DNA of 64,000 bases from Archangium lipolyticum. Its GTDB lineage: Bacteria; Myxococcota; Myxococcia; Myxococcales; Myxococcaceae. The notes below the pieces were generated by a model. It ran no database searches, was not told the origin of the DNA, and saw only the letters and a program-made list of their open reading frames with translations. The position numbers were made by a program, and so were the translations under genes. Below, one piece after another: positions 54,801 to 63,600 of the stretch (its first letter is position 1; every line of letters starts with the position of its first letter). The stretch lies in the NCBI RefSeq assembly GCF_024623785.1, contig NZ_JANKBZ010000001.1, forward strand, positions 124,001 to 188,000. The letters run 5' to 3'.

Positions 54801-57800
54801 CCACCGTGCCATCCAGGCCCATGTAGTAGCGCGTGCTCCGGGCGACCTCCGGACGCGGTCCCTTCACCTCGGTCACGAAGGCGGTGATCGGCGAGCCGAA
54901 CACCTGCAGCTCTTTCCGCTCCAGGCTGTAGATGAACTCGGTGGTGGCGCCTTCCGGCTCGTTCACGTAGCGGATGCGCTCCGACTTGTTCCCGAACCTC
55001 AGGAAGTCACTCTCACCCGGGAGCCGATCCTCGGGCTGGTAGTAGACGTAGGACGTGGTGTTGTCGTTGGCATCCGTCCACGAGGCCAGATTGTTCCGCA
55101 GCTCGTCGAGCGGGCTGTCCACATAGGTGTAGGACTCCTGCCGCGGCGGTGTCTGTCCTTCCAAGGACTCGGGGCATGGGCCGTCGTAGCGCTGAGCGGC
55201 CGCGAGCATGCTCTGGGTGTTGTACAGATAGGCGATGCACACCCCGAGGTGCTCGGGGCTGGCGGAGTCCGACAGGACATTGGGAGCACTGGGGTTGAGA
55301 TAGAGCTCCACTGTCGACAGCAGCGCACGCGGCACCCCGCTCACGCGCCCATAGGAGAACTGCAGGAAGCGCTTACGGCCGGGCTCGTAGACACGCCCCA
55401 CCTCGTAGTCGGTACCGGGGCCCTCGTACTCGAACGTGAACTCATTGCCCGCCGGGCTCCGAACGGACAGCAACTGGTGCTTCAATCCCTGGATGGTGCT
55501 GATGACGGGACCGTAGCGGTACTCCGTTCCATTCTTCGCCCGGTAGACCAGGAGCTGCCGCGAGTCCGCCCCCGAGCCCTCCACCTCCGCGCGGAACGTG
55601 CCGTGGAAGCCATCCTGGGAGACGCACTGGGTCGGACCCGGCTTGCACTCGAAGACCTGACCCGTGCCCTCTCCGCCCACCACCATGTAGCGGGCGACAT
55701 TCAGATCCGCGTCCCACGAGGGCAGCACGTAGCCGCGGTACGAGTGCGTCCAGCCCAGGCCGAGCGGACCGCCATCATGCCCACGGTTCGTGTAGCTGCG
55801 CACCAGCTGCAGCCCTGGAGCACGGCCCTGCACCTCCAGATCCACACTCTGCTTGACGAGGTGTCCGTCGACGGTGCTGACGTCCTTGACGAAGGTATGG
55901 CCCACGGGAAGCGCGCTCGCGTCCTCCACCGTGGTGATGAGCGGGATGTCCTGCGACTGGGTGCCACCCGTCCGGGCCGAGGAGAACTTCACGACGACTT
56001 GCTGGCCACTCGGATCCCCTGGGGGAACGACGACCCTGAGGGAGCCGTTCGAGGGATGATCCGGCACGGGCACACCTTCCTCGAGCTCCGAAAGGTCTAC
56101 CCGGCCATCCTCCTGAACCATCACCTGGGCACCCGCGATGAGAGCCGTGCCCGACCTCACCTCGAGCCGGCCCGTCTCGTTGATGCAGAGGGGAAGCTGC
56201 GCGGGACGGAAGATGGGCTTCGGAACCCGGACGGGCGTGACATCATCCGGATCCTTGGGCGTCCGGGCCGCCGCGAAGTTGCGGACCGCCAGGACGATGC
56301 TCGCCCGGAGCTCACGGGCCGAGCTGCCGACTCCCCCGAGTTCCTTGCGCACGGAGAAGGTGTACGAGTCCCTCCTCTTCAGCTGCGTCCGGGCTTCGGA
56401 CCCTATCCTGAAGTCCGGCGCATAGAACTCCACCTCCGCCTGACCATTTCCCGAGCCAACGGTCAGCTCGAGGGGAATCCGGATCGTCGCGCCCGGGGGG
56501 ATGAGCAGGCGCGATGCATCCACGGGATCCCGCTCGATGACGTCCGGGGGCGGAAGCTTGAACAGCTCGGTACCGGCGATCTCCGGACGCTGGAGGATCC
56601 GGGCGTAGATGGGGAAGGTCCCGGGGTTCGTGAGGTTGAGCCGCAAGGATTGGTCATCCGGAGCGAGCTGACCGCAGGGATTGAGCGGCTCCTCCGCCCC
56701 ACCCGGGCGCAAGCGTTTGACCTCGACCTCCGGCACTCCGGAGTAGAAGGCGGAGACGAAGCGGTTGTCGCAGCACACCTGCGTCTCTTCATACCCGTAG
56801 GGCTTCTTGAAGACCTGCGCGAAGAAGGCCATCTCCTGCATGCCGTTCTCCACGTCATAGGTCGGCCAGGCGACGACGTTGTCGTCCAGGTCGATCTCGC
56901 CGGTGGCTCCCGACCCCAGCGCGTAGGGAGGGGTCGTCTTGACGTCCGCCAGTTTCCTGTCCGCCGTCACCCGTCCCACGATGACGTTCGCCCTTACTTC
57001 GGGCTCGTTCCCCTTCACCCGCGTCCAGCTTCCGCTCTCGTTCCTCTGAAGAATCTCGAGGATGAAGGGCTTGGGCACGGAGGCGCCGAACACACCGCTG
57101 CTGCCAGCGGTGTCCGGCGTGGCCAGGCGGAAGGTGAACTCCTTCCCCACCAAGGAGTTGACGGTGAACGTCTGTGTCACCGTGCCGCTCTGGGCGAACA
57201 CCGTGACCTTCGGTGGCGTGACCGGGATGAAGCCCACCACCACCAGGCCGGAGGTCGGCGTCACCAGGGAGAGTTGCGACTTCTGATGCTCCTGCTTCGG
57301 GTCACTGCCCAGGAACTGGACCCGCGTCACCTTCCCCGACTCCGGAATGAAGAAGCGGCTCGCGGCGTCATTCGACGACCAGGTGACGGTCTTGTTGGCG
57401 AGCACGTTGCCATACTGATCCGCCGCCTTGACCTCGAAGGGCAGGCCGATCTCGACCCCGGCCTCTCCGCTGTAGGTCCGCGTCGGGTCCGTATTGATCA
57501 ACTGCGAGAGCGGTCCCGGCTTCGCCGTGAACCAGAGGGGCTCCGCGAGTCGCATGGAGCCCGTCTCCGTCGCGACCTCCGCCGTCACCGCGTTGAAGCC
57601 ATGGAGCTCCTGATTGGGATCACCCGGCCAGAAGACGCCGAGACGGCCGATGTTGGTATCGGGGAAGGCTTTGACGGAGGCCCGCCCGAACCTGTTGGTC
57701 TGTACCGTCACCGTCTCGCTCTGGCTCGCATCGCCCGCCTTCTGGAACCGCGGCTTGGACAGATCCGCGGTGCGGAAGGTGACCAGGGCTCCCCGCACGG

Positions 57801-60609
57801 GCTGGCCGCGGGTGGTGGTGACGTACACCGCGATTTCCTTGGGAAGAGCCTCCCCCACGGTCCCCTGCTGCAGATCCGTGTCGGGCACCTTGATGATGTG
57901 ACCGATGAGCCTGGTGTCGTTGGTCGAATCGGGCGCATTGGCCTCGAGGTAATCCGCGAGCTCACGATCCAACCAGGAATCGGGCGACACCACCGTCTGG
58001 CCACCGGAGATCCGGCCGGAGAGGAAGTAGCCACCCTCCCCCGTCTCAGGATCGCGGGCGATGAAGCCCGTCCCCTCCCAATCGCGGATCGTCAGGGGCT
58101 TCTGCGGAATGAGCACCTCACGGCCGTTCGCCACCTGCGTGCTCACGTCGGCGAACACCGCGGGCGGAGCCTGCAGCTTGCCCAGCTCGGTCCCCACGTT
58201 CCCCGGGTCGATCCGCAACACCGGCAGGCTGTTCTCGTAAGCCTCCTGGATCAGTGTCACGGCGGACACGGCTTCCTCGCCGGTGCCGTCGGTGAGCACC
58301 TTGGCTTCCAGGAAGGAGCCCTCGTAGCCCGAGAGGCGCAGCAGCGTGGCCCCCCGCCCTTCCACGAGCTCGAGCGGAGTCACACTGCGGAGATCCGCGT
58401 CGACCTCGAGCCCCTTCCACTCCACCTGCTGGCGGACTCCGAAGGACTCCTTGACCTCGAGCTGGTTCTCCACCAGCACCAGGCTCGCCGTGGGCCGGAC
58501 CGGCACCACCCGGGTGAGGTGGGACAGCGCCTCCTCGGATTCGGTCCAGGAATTCACATAGCTGGCGGCGAGCAGGTAGAGGAAGCGCGCCGCCTCCGTG
58601 TCGAGATCCTCCAGGGACTTGGGCGTGGGCTCCACATGGCGGTCGAACGGAGCACCCAGTCCGATCGCCACCTGATTGCCAGCGATGATCTCGTTCTCCA
58701 CGCGGCGCTTGGAGCCGTCGGGAAGGAGCATCTCCAGTGTCCAACGATGGCGGGTGCCCAGCCCCACCGAGCGTGTCGCCCGGGCTTTGTTCACCCCATC
58801 GATCCGGAAGGTGGCGAGCAGGTCCACCACCGAGGCAGGGGCGTTGTAGAGCCCGCCCGAGGCGAAGATGAGCTCCTTGTCCTCGTCCGTGGCGGGCTCG
58901 TAGGTGAAGACGGCGCGATGGCCCATCACCAGGTGCATGGGCAGGGTGACATCGAGCAGGAGCTCGGCCCCGTCGTGCGCGGTGATGTGCAGCCGGTGCT
59001 TGCGCTCCTCGGGCAGGAAGGTGTGCTCGGCCTGCACCGAGACGACCCGGTAGGGCAGCGCACCGGGAAGCAGCGGGAGCTCCTCCGGCTTCTTCTCCAC
59101 CTTGCGCAGGACCTGCTCGTAGGTGAGGCCCGAGGAGTGCCCCTTCAGGAACTGCGTCACCTGATTGCGCCAGAACACGAGCGGCGCGCTCCCCTGCCCC
59201 TGCTGGAGATACGCCTGCGTGAGCGACTCCGCGCTGGCGCCCATGGCCGTCAGGACGTCCAGGTCCGGCTCGGTCGCGACGTATTTGGGGCCACCCGAGA
59301 TGGAGGGCTCCAGCGGCACCCACTGGCGCCCGCCCCGGGACGCGCCCGCCCCTCGGTAGTCGGAAACAGGGAGATAGGCCTCGACCCAGATGTGGCTCAA
59401 CCTGACGGCCATCATCTGGCCACCGGACACCACGGGCTCGAAGGGAACGCCGATGGCGCCCAGCGCGGTGAGCACCAGCTGCCTCTTGGCGTCCGTCAGC
59501 ACGAAGGGCGCGCCGCCGGGAGCTGGCGCATAGAGGGCCTCCTGTTCCTCCTGGCCGAGCAGTCCGAGCAGATCCGCGATCTTGCCCTCGGACAGCTCGA
59601 TGGTTCCCTCCACGAAGCGCGCGGGAGTCCCCTGCGCCCGCAGCAGCGACACCAGCAGCGCCGCGAGATCCGCATCATTGCCGCGGCCCTCCCGCAGCGT
59701 CTCCGTGGCCCCCTTGAGCGAGCCGTAGTACCAGTCGAGCCGCAGCTCGTTCCTCACGAAGTCGTAGGCGGCCTTGGCGCTCCCCAGCGCCTCGGCCTTG
59801 GTCCTGATCTCCGAGGACTGCTCCACCTCACGATCCAGGGTGGTGTCCTCCAGCTCGAAGCCAGCGGTTCCGCCGGCCAGGTACGCCGGAACGATGCTCT
59901 CGGTGGGCAACGCCCCGGGCTGGAGCCGCCCCTGCACGTAGGTGAGGTCGGCGGAGAGGACACCGGAGCCACGCCCCACGCCCCAGTCCGAGAGCCGGGT
60001 ACGCAGCGAGTCCAGCTCGTCCACCGCACCAAGCCCCCTGCCCCATTGCCAGACACCGGGGAGGCGATCCCAGACGGAGCCGGTATCGCACCCCATGGAG
60101 CCACTCACCTCGGCGATGGCACGCTCCATCTCCTGGGCGCGCGTCTCGAGCCGGGTGCGCTCGGCGGCGAGCCGGGTCATCACGCCCGCCGCATTGGGAG
60201 CGGCCTGGAGCCGCGCTTCGAGCGCATCGAAGTGAATGAGCGATTCGGCGAGCCCCTGCCGCACCGCGGCGCGGGCGGCCTCCAGCTTGCCGTGCGCGGA
60301 GATGCTCCGCTGGCGCTGCTCCTCCGAGGGCAGCACGCACGACACGAGCCGGCTCAACCCACCCGGGGGCTGGCCCGCGGCGGAGCGGGCTTCCTCGAGC
60401 AGCACCGCCACCCGGGCCGACTGCTCCGCCGACACGGTGGGGGCCCGCTCGCGGCGCAGCACCGCCCGGTACGCCTCGGTGCGAGCCTGGATCTCGGCCA
60501 GCCCCGGCAACTGCGGGGAAGAACGCTGGATCCGGATGGTTCGCGGTGGCTCCGCCGCGGACGCGACGAGCGCGAACGCGAGAACGGCTGAAATTAGAGC
60601 GCGGACCAA
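48832..60609 (-). CDS. giant Rhs/YD-repeat polymorphic toxin-like protein
   Basis: About 3925 residues, exported by a signal peptide (VRALISAVLAFALVASAAEPP). I take the TTG at 60609, preceded by GGGAGGC, rather than the TTG at 60621. Domains in order: a helical N-terminal part (~30-280); a transglutaminase-like fold (~285-415: GNDADLAALLVSLLRAQGTPARFVEG, HIWVEAYLP) without an obvious catalytic Cys; Ig-like repeats (~920-1110); a DUF6531-type entry (~1585: VDLEVQGRAPGLQLVRSYTNR); YD repeats (~1700-3480, many of the form YDxxGNxxxxxD); the Rhs core (YDPETGLTYARARYYDSDLGRFISRD, ~3484) ending DPTG; and a variable tip (~3536-3925). The tip has a hydrophobic segment (~3636-3690) and GSLSTGTR...DFDVDAL (GS at ~3832, Asp at ~3850/3852/3854), a nucleotidyltransferase-like pattern, with a C-terminal CFRC pair. 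The YD cage is expected to enclose the toxin. Confidence 0.93.
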   Translation of the reverse strand: MVRALISAVLAFALVASAAEPPRTIRIQRSSPQLPGLAEIQARTEAYRAVLRRERAPTVSAEQSARVAVLLEEARSAAGQPPGGLSRLVSCVLPSEEQRQRSISAHGKLEAARAAVRQGLAESLIHFDALEARLQAAPNAAGVMTRLAAERTRLETRAQEMERAIAEVSGSMGCDTGSVWDRLPGVWQWGRGLGAVDELDSLRTRLSDWGVGRGSGVLSADLTYVQGRLQPGALPTESIVPAYLAGGTAGFELEDTTLDREVEQSSEIRTKAEALGSAKAAYDFVRNELRLDWYYGSLKGATETLREGRGNDADLAALLVSLLRAQGTPARFVEGTIELSEGKIADLLGLLGQEEQEALYAPAPGGAPFVLTDAKRQLVLTALGAIGVPFEPVVSGGQMMAVRLSHIWVEAYLPVSDYRGAGASRGGRQWVPLEPSISGGPKYVATEPDLDVLTAMGASAESLTQAYLQQGQGSAPLVFWRNQVTQFLKGHSSGLTYEQVLRKVEKKPEELPLLPGALPYRVVSVQAEHTFLPEERKHRLHITAHDGAELLLDVTLPMHLVMGHRAVFTYEPATDEDKELIFASGGLYNAPASVVDLLATFRIDGVNKARATRSVGLGTRHRWTLEMLLPDGSKRRVENEIIAGNQVAIGLGAPFDRHVEPTPKSLEDLDTEAARFLYLLAASYVNSWTESEEALSHLTRVVPVRPTASLVLVENQLEVKESFGVRQQVEWKGLEVDADLRSVTPLELVEGRGATLLRLSGYEGSFLEAKVLTDGTGEEAVSAVTLIQEAYENSLPVLRIDPGNVGTELGKLQAPPAVFADVSTQVANGREVLIPQKPLTIRDWEGTGFIARDPETGEGGYFLSGRISGGQTVVSPDSWLDRELADYLEANAPDSTNDTRLIGHIIKVPDTDLQQGTVGEALPKEIAVYVTTTRGQPVRGALVTFRTADLSKPRFQKAGDASQSETVTVQTNRFGRASVKAFPDTNIGRLGVFWPGDPNQELHGFNAVTAEVATETGSMRLAEPLWFTAKPGPLSQLINTDPTRTYSGEAGVEIGLPFEVKAADQYGNVLANKTVTWSSNDAASRFFIPESGKVTRVQFLGSDPKQEHQKSQLSLVTPTSGLVVVGFIPVTPPKVTVFAQSGTVTQTFTVNSLVGKEFTFRLATPDTAGSSGVFGASVPKPFILEILQRNESGSWTRVKGNEPEVRANVIVGRVTADRKLADVKTTPPYALGSGATGEIDLDDNVVAWPTYDVENGMQEMAFFAQVFKKPYGYEETQVCCDNRFVSAFYSGVPEVEVKRLRPGGAEEPLNPCGQLAPDDQSLRLNLTNPGTFPIYARILQRPEIAGTELFKLPPPDVIERDPVDASRLLIPPGATIRIPLELTVGSGNGQAEVEFYAPDFRIGSEARTQLKRRDSYTFSVRKELGGVGSSARELRASIVLAVRNFAAARTPKDPDDVTPVRVPKPIFRPAQLPLCINETGRLEVRSGTALIAGAQVMVQEDGRVDLSELEEGVPVPDHPSNGSLRVVVPPGDPSGQQVVVKFSSARTGGTQSQDIPLITTVEDASALPVGHTFVKDVSTVDGHLVKQSVDLEVQGRAPGLQLVRSYTNRGHDGGPLGLGWTHSYRGYVLPSWDADLNVARYMVVGGEGTGQVFECKPGPTQCVSQDGFHGTFRAEVEGSGADSRQLLVYRAKNGTEYRYGPVISTIQGLKHQLLSVRSPAGNEFTFEYEGPGTDYEVGRVYEPGRKRFLQFSYGRVSGVPRALLSTVELYLNPSAPNVLSDSASPEHLGVCIAYLYNTQSMLAAAQRYDGPCPESLEGQTPPRQESYTYVDSPLDELRNNLASWTDANDNTTSYVYYQPEDRLPGESDFLRFGNKSERIRYVNEPEGATTEFIYSLERKELQVFGSPITAFVTEVKGPRPEVARSTRYYMGLDGTVARTERPLSEALTATTSSRWDPLHMRRDSETDARSRGTAFKYDGFGNLIERRIALAPLPASGDGEATESVKDGQDETKVHSEVVEKWSYDPAFSVPVCSMDAEGRITRVQLDSNGVDPRTGTVTGTGLVLSTRRYAQTVDSAERTSTKTCLELAENLSPGLDDIVQHRTWCKVDGVLSCPEGALPGDALETWIEGASASERIQHTRIAAYDSWGLPSVQVAYANDSQELKTNFLRNKRGLTLEQKDTFGHYTEWTYDGLDRVKSTTRRNTKVAGGPHLSVASPSIVQTFDYYPGGQLKSEKNDSISFERRYVLDGLNRVKNVRESGQGLRETLVTTYEYDKAGNRTHVTDRRGVTTITTYDWGDRPIRTSVRVLEGAALYGLRGGVNGSASEVDTATFGYDAVGNKVYETNLHGQRTDYVLDSLYRVVRTQAPSVPGASFASVLPVRYELTARYDLVGNPTKKKDGNGHLTRMAYDFANRLVSTVDAEGREERQTYDHAGNPRVLEKRTGSTVHLTRTTTYDGLNRPVHVEEEYLHPNANGSFVPRERHIETRYTDAENTVTVKDARGFVTTTVKDDLDRVIRVVVDDGDGKLPRTPDEEVGPALSLTSRRGYDSNGNLTTEVDPLDRKTTYAYDALKRLLETRRPMDATESLEYDGEGAVIGRVDVRGIRREFTFDMFRRPVTDRLVESLSNSGATLDLLTRTYVDQAGPDGVTSVEEKDARDNTTRRYLDALGRELSVVDAKGKAQVSRYDAVNVRERRDRKGYRTLLRYDKAGRLKAQDDEDIVNGSAVVKYRQSILYEDALQRETLTDRRGIPLVKQKDGLGRVVRTIRGISPLLQKEETEYSDRDEVVAVIDANLHRKEWLYDGAGRKLVETLGAGTSDAATTRYTYDKAGNLVAWKGPRTPEAVTYDERNSFDGLNRLVRRENALGHVWASAYDKAGNKLCEKRPLGGTTLTHGDTLGMSIEAIQTAVCLGDYVTKYEYDELGKLTRVTDAGEGQYTFVYDKARNLVAKQDANGNLTTYEFDERNLREAEHQHLDAHPRLSGRASLPGPEAKATSDGETGTLTWKWTYDANGNVETETDPKGQVTTSIHGVLNRLVSRSFSSPVTREKPYVEAQSFEYDENGNQTLIKETKQTLSGPELKQTRFDYDKLDRLWQQARYYGNKNAVVTYKYDDKGNRTEVRDADNVTTTYTYDALDRLKTAVLDLGRTEYFYWPDGLLRLTTYPNNGVTEARCYDNAGRLSKQLTARGSINDDCSLGDAATLLGRSEYGYDNNGNRNSLKELRTNPADQALGAEERTEYGYDELDRLTGTRTPEGKAILYRLDAVGNRTGEKEVSSADVTSLGPEAYEASYSSLSRDVTYALNRADWLRTSTDVKDAARNITFGYDLNGNLVSKVKGGITRTFAWDVRNTLTVVREGTTPATATEVGRYDYDANLQRVSRKTAAENVSYVLDDEFVLQELDAAQTSQPAKRRYHYAAGPLAVSEISGGTNTRILHTDSLGSVTDVTSDTGSVSISRKYDAWGSYRGGTAPLAADFKLGYTGHQYDPETGLTYARARYYDSDLGRFISRDLYEGQLNDAPSLHRYIYGSVNPLRFIDPTGHFSWEQIKGWAAEDWNDTLVTLGLRSAQADPRSLRPIERTVQPKPKLKEFVAVESRDKPGAITAYEREFRGQQGQQLLTFMGEYEKYHENRLRSARVRFQGTMLVAGVGISMAVPAAAPLLVETAGVSTAGAAGFLLIGETAGGVATEYGMTGRVTPEGVLMSAGMSGVNALGSMKHFRSLEEAAAARSAFGVQNVDEVATTLAQNKWDEIEDQLARHGADMEALSAVINAERHAAGLPSIREGLEQADVLRNMAPRPPTREEMLESALGVLRYYDDTIREVFGLDVQYGIRGSLSTGTRYSTGGPFNPADFDVDALVVHKQLPQGFSREVMSNTMEVMKLEEMIEADLRSLPGFENMRDDPSKPFCFRCWKRMPEGTTLAPVPGK

Positions 60610-63600
60610 CGTGCCTCCCAATAGATGATGAGCCGATCCAGGGCGAGTCGCGTCTGGACTGGGCTGACGGTGCTCAGACCCGTGGTGACCATGGCGGCCT
60701 GATAGAGGTCGCGGAGGTTGGCCTCCGCGTCAGCCGCCGTGGCAACCGGCCGTGTCTGGACCTGATTGAGCAGATTCTCGATGGTGGTGCGGTGGACGCC
60801 GTCCGGACCCTGGCTGGGCAGTGTCTCGACGATGTCGCGGGCCTCGCTGAAGAGATCTTCCCCCGTCTTCCCGACCGTCAGGTAGCGGGTCCGGCTGCCG
60901 ATCCGCCAGGGGCCCTCGGGCAGCAACACCTCCGCCCACGTGGTGGTCTCGTACTGACCCACGGCATCGGGGAGCCGCACGAAGTAGTACGGCATGGAGC
61001 GCTCGCCTCCGTTGAGCGAGTACGTCCATTCGAGCGAAGGCGCGAGCGGCTCGGTCTTGATGACGGAGAGCTGAGGAGCGAGCTGTTCGCGCACGCGGAT
61101 GTCGAGCGGGCTGGTCACCGAGCTGCTCACCCTCACATCGAGCTCCATCTGGACCGCCCCGAGCGGCAGGAGCTCGGCGGGAGTCGGGTGGACCCAGGAC
61201 AAGGCGCTATGGAAGGCCGTGCTCGCGCCCGTGGACGGCGTGGCCAGGCTCGGGTCGAAGCCGAAGCTGACGATCCGGCCATTGCCAAACGTATGGGTGG
61301 CAACGGCCACCTCTGCACCCCGCGCGGTGCCGTACCAGGCCGCGGGAGTCGCGCCTCCGGCTTCGGGTTGGAGCACCATTGCCTGTTCGGACGAGCTCGC
61401 CTCGAGAACGTCTTGCGAACCAAGCGGCCCCTCCCAGCCAACCACTGCTCGCGAGCTGAGAACGGAGGCGTTGGACCCGTACAGCCCCAACACCTCCCGG
61501 CAGCTGTTGAGCATCTGGAAGGAGCTGGGATTGATGGCCACCAGTCCGGCGTTGCCGGAGTGGACCCACTCCGTCACCCACTGACACACCTTCGGCTGCG
61601 GGGTGTTGGGGGCGCAGCCGCTCTCATACGCACGGGGGAACACGAGGATGATGAGGTCGAAACGTCCGGAGCGCAGCGCACCCCTGAAGTCGGCCTCCGT
61701 GGACGTCACCTGGAGGGTACCTCCGGACTTCCGCAGCTCGGTCGAGAGGTAATCCGAGAGCCGGTTGGCCTCGCTCTGCGGGGGAACGCATCTCCCCGAG
61801 CCCACCAGGGCCAGCGCCTGGTAGCTGGAGAATGGCCTCTTCTCCACCTGGATGCTGAACCGATCGACAAAGAAGGAGACCTCGACGCGCCGATGATGGC
61901 CGGCGGCATCCGACGCCTCGGCGACGAGGAGGTGCGAGCCATCGCCCCTCACCTGCGAGCCGGAAACGAAGTCCACGCCATCGAGCTTCACGGACGACGA
62001 GACCAGGTTCATGTCCGAGATGGTCACCACCGGCGTCACCGCGTCTTTGTAGCTGCCACCGTTGACGACTCCGGTGATGGCGATGCTCGGGGGCTCATCG
62101 TCGATGATGAAGGAGACGCTCACCGAGCTGGAGTTGCCCGCGTGATCGGCCGCCTCGACCACGAGCCCATGGCTGCCCTGTGCCACCACGGCCGTGCCGG
62201 GCACCCATTCCAGTCCATCGAGCAGGATGCTCTTCGTGGCGAGGTGGGAGTCCACCACCTCCACCACCGGAGTGACCGGCCCGGCGAGGACCGCACCATC
62301 GGACACCCCCATCACGGAGATGACGGGCTTGTTGCGATCCACCACGAAGTCGATGCTCTCGCTGCTCGAGTTTCCTGCCTTGTCGTGAGCCTCGACCCGG
62401 AGCCGGTGCGGGCCATCGGTTCCCACGGAAGTTCCGGGGACGAAGGGGACGCCATCGAGTGTGATGACGGCGCCGGACAGGTTGGTATCGCTCACCACCA
62501 CCACGGGGGAGACGACCGAGGCATAGAACCCGCCGTGCTCCACGCCGGAGATGTCGATTCCGGGCCGCTGCGTGTCACGCACCACGGTGAAGGAGCGCGG
62601 GTTGCGCGGCTCCGGCTTGCTGCCGCCGTCGTTCCCGTCCTTGTCCACGGCGGTGAACCTGAGCAGGTGCGGGCCCTCCGAGCCGAGCGGGATCCGCGCG
62701 CGCCAGGTGCCGTTCAGCGGTGTCGTTCCCGGGACGAGGGCGAGCGCCACCGTCGTGGTGCCATCCACCAGGGCGCTCACGTTCGCGACACCGGAATGGT
62801 CATCCACCACCTGCAGGCTGACCAGGACCTCCTCCCGCACGAACATGCCGTCGGAGAGGTTGGCGGAGGTGATGACTGGCACCGAGGTGTCACCCACGCG
62901 GAAGGAGGTGGAGGACAGGCTCGTCTCCGCCGCCCCGGCCCAGGTCGCCGTGAGCGACACCGCATGGGTCCGCGGCATCAGGCCGGTGGTCGGCACCTTC
63001 AGGATGTGGGTCCAGGAAGCACCGGGCGCGAGCGTGCCCACCGGCACCCGCTCGGTTTTCACGGGAGCCGAGGACACCGACCCCTCATCCACCACGTGAA
63101 CGAAGACCACCAGCGACTCGGCCGGGACCGTGCCGTCGTTCTTCACCCTGAGCTGAATCGAAGCCTCCTTGCCGGACGGAACGACGGGCGGTGAGCCGGC
63201 CGCATCCACCACGGCGACGGCGCCCTGCACATCCACCCGGCCCTCCACCACGAAGGACGTCTCGGAGGTGGCGAGCACGGAGCCGTCGAGCTGGAGCCTC
63301 GCGGTAGCCGAATAGGTGCCCGGCACCGGACGCGTGGCCAGCAAGACCACCTGCGACGCCGAAGCGCCCGGGGTGAGGGCTTGCCGCAGATCGAGGCTCA
63401 GCGTCTCGAGGACGAACCCCTCCGCGTTCTTCACCTCGAGCGCGATCACCGCACCCGAGAGCAGCGCGTTGCTCGAGAGGTTCACCACCCGGGCCATGAG
63501 GTCGACCGGCTCTCCCGAGATGTACTTGCTTCGCGAGGGAGACAGCGCGAGGGAGGCGCCCTGATCGGGGAGGATCTCCAGCAGCGCGTGGGCCGTGGAA

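Noticed and set aside
59300-59800. An active transglutaminase in the Rhs N-terminus.
   Set aside because: The fold signature is there, but no Cys is seen at the nucleophile position.
53764-60591. A 2275-codon open frame on the plus strand opposite the Rhs gene.
   Set aside because: It is antisense to the Rhs coding frame, built of Arg/Gly/His/Leu/Ala-rich low-complexity translation typical of shadows in GC-rich codons, with no domain and no signal. The opposite strand has clear YD repeats.
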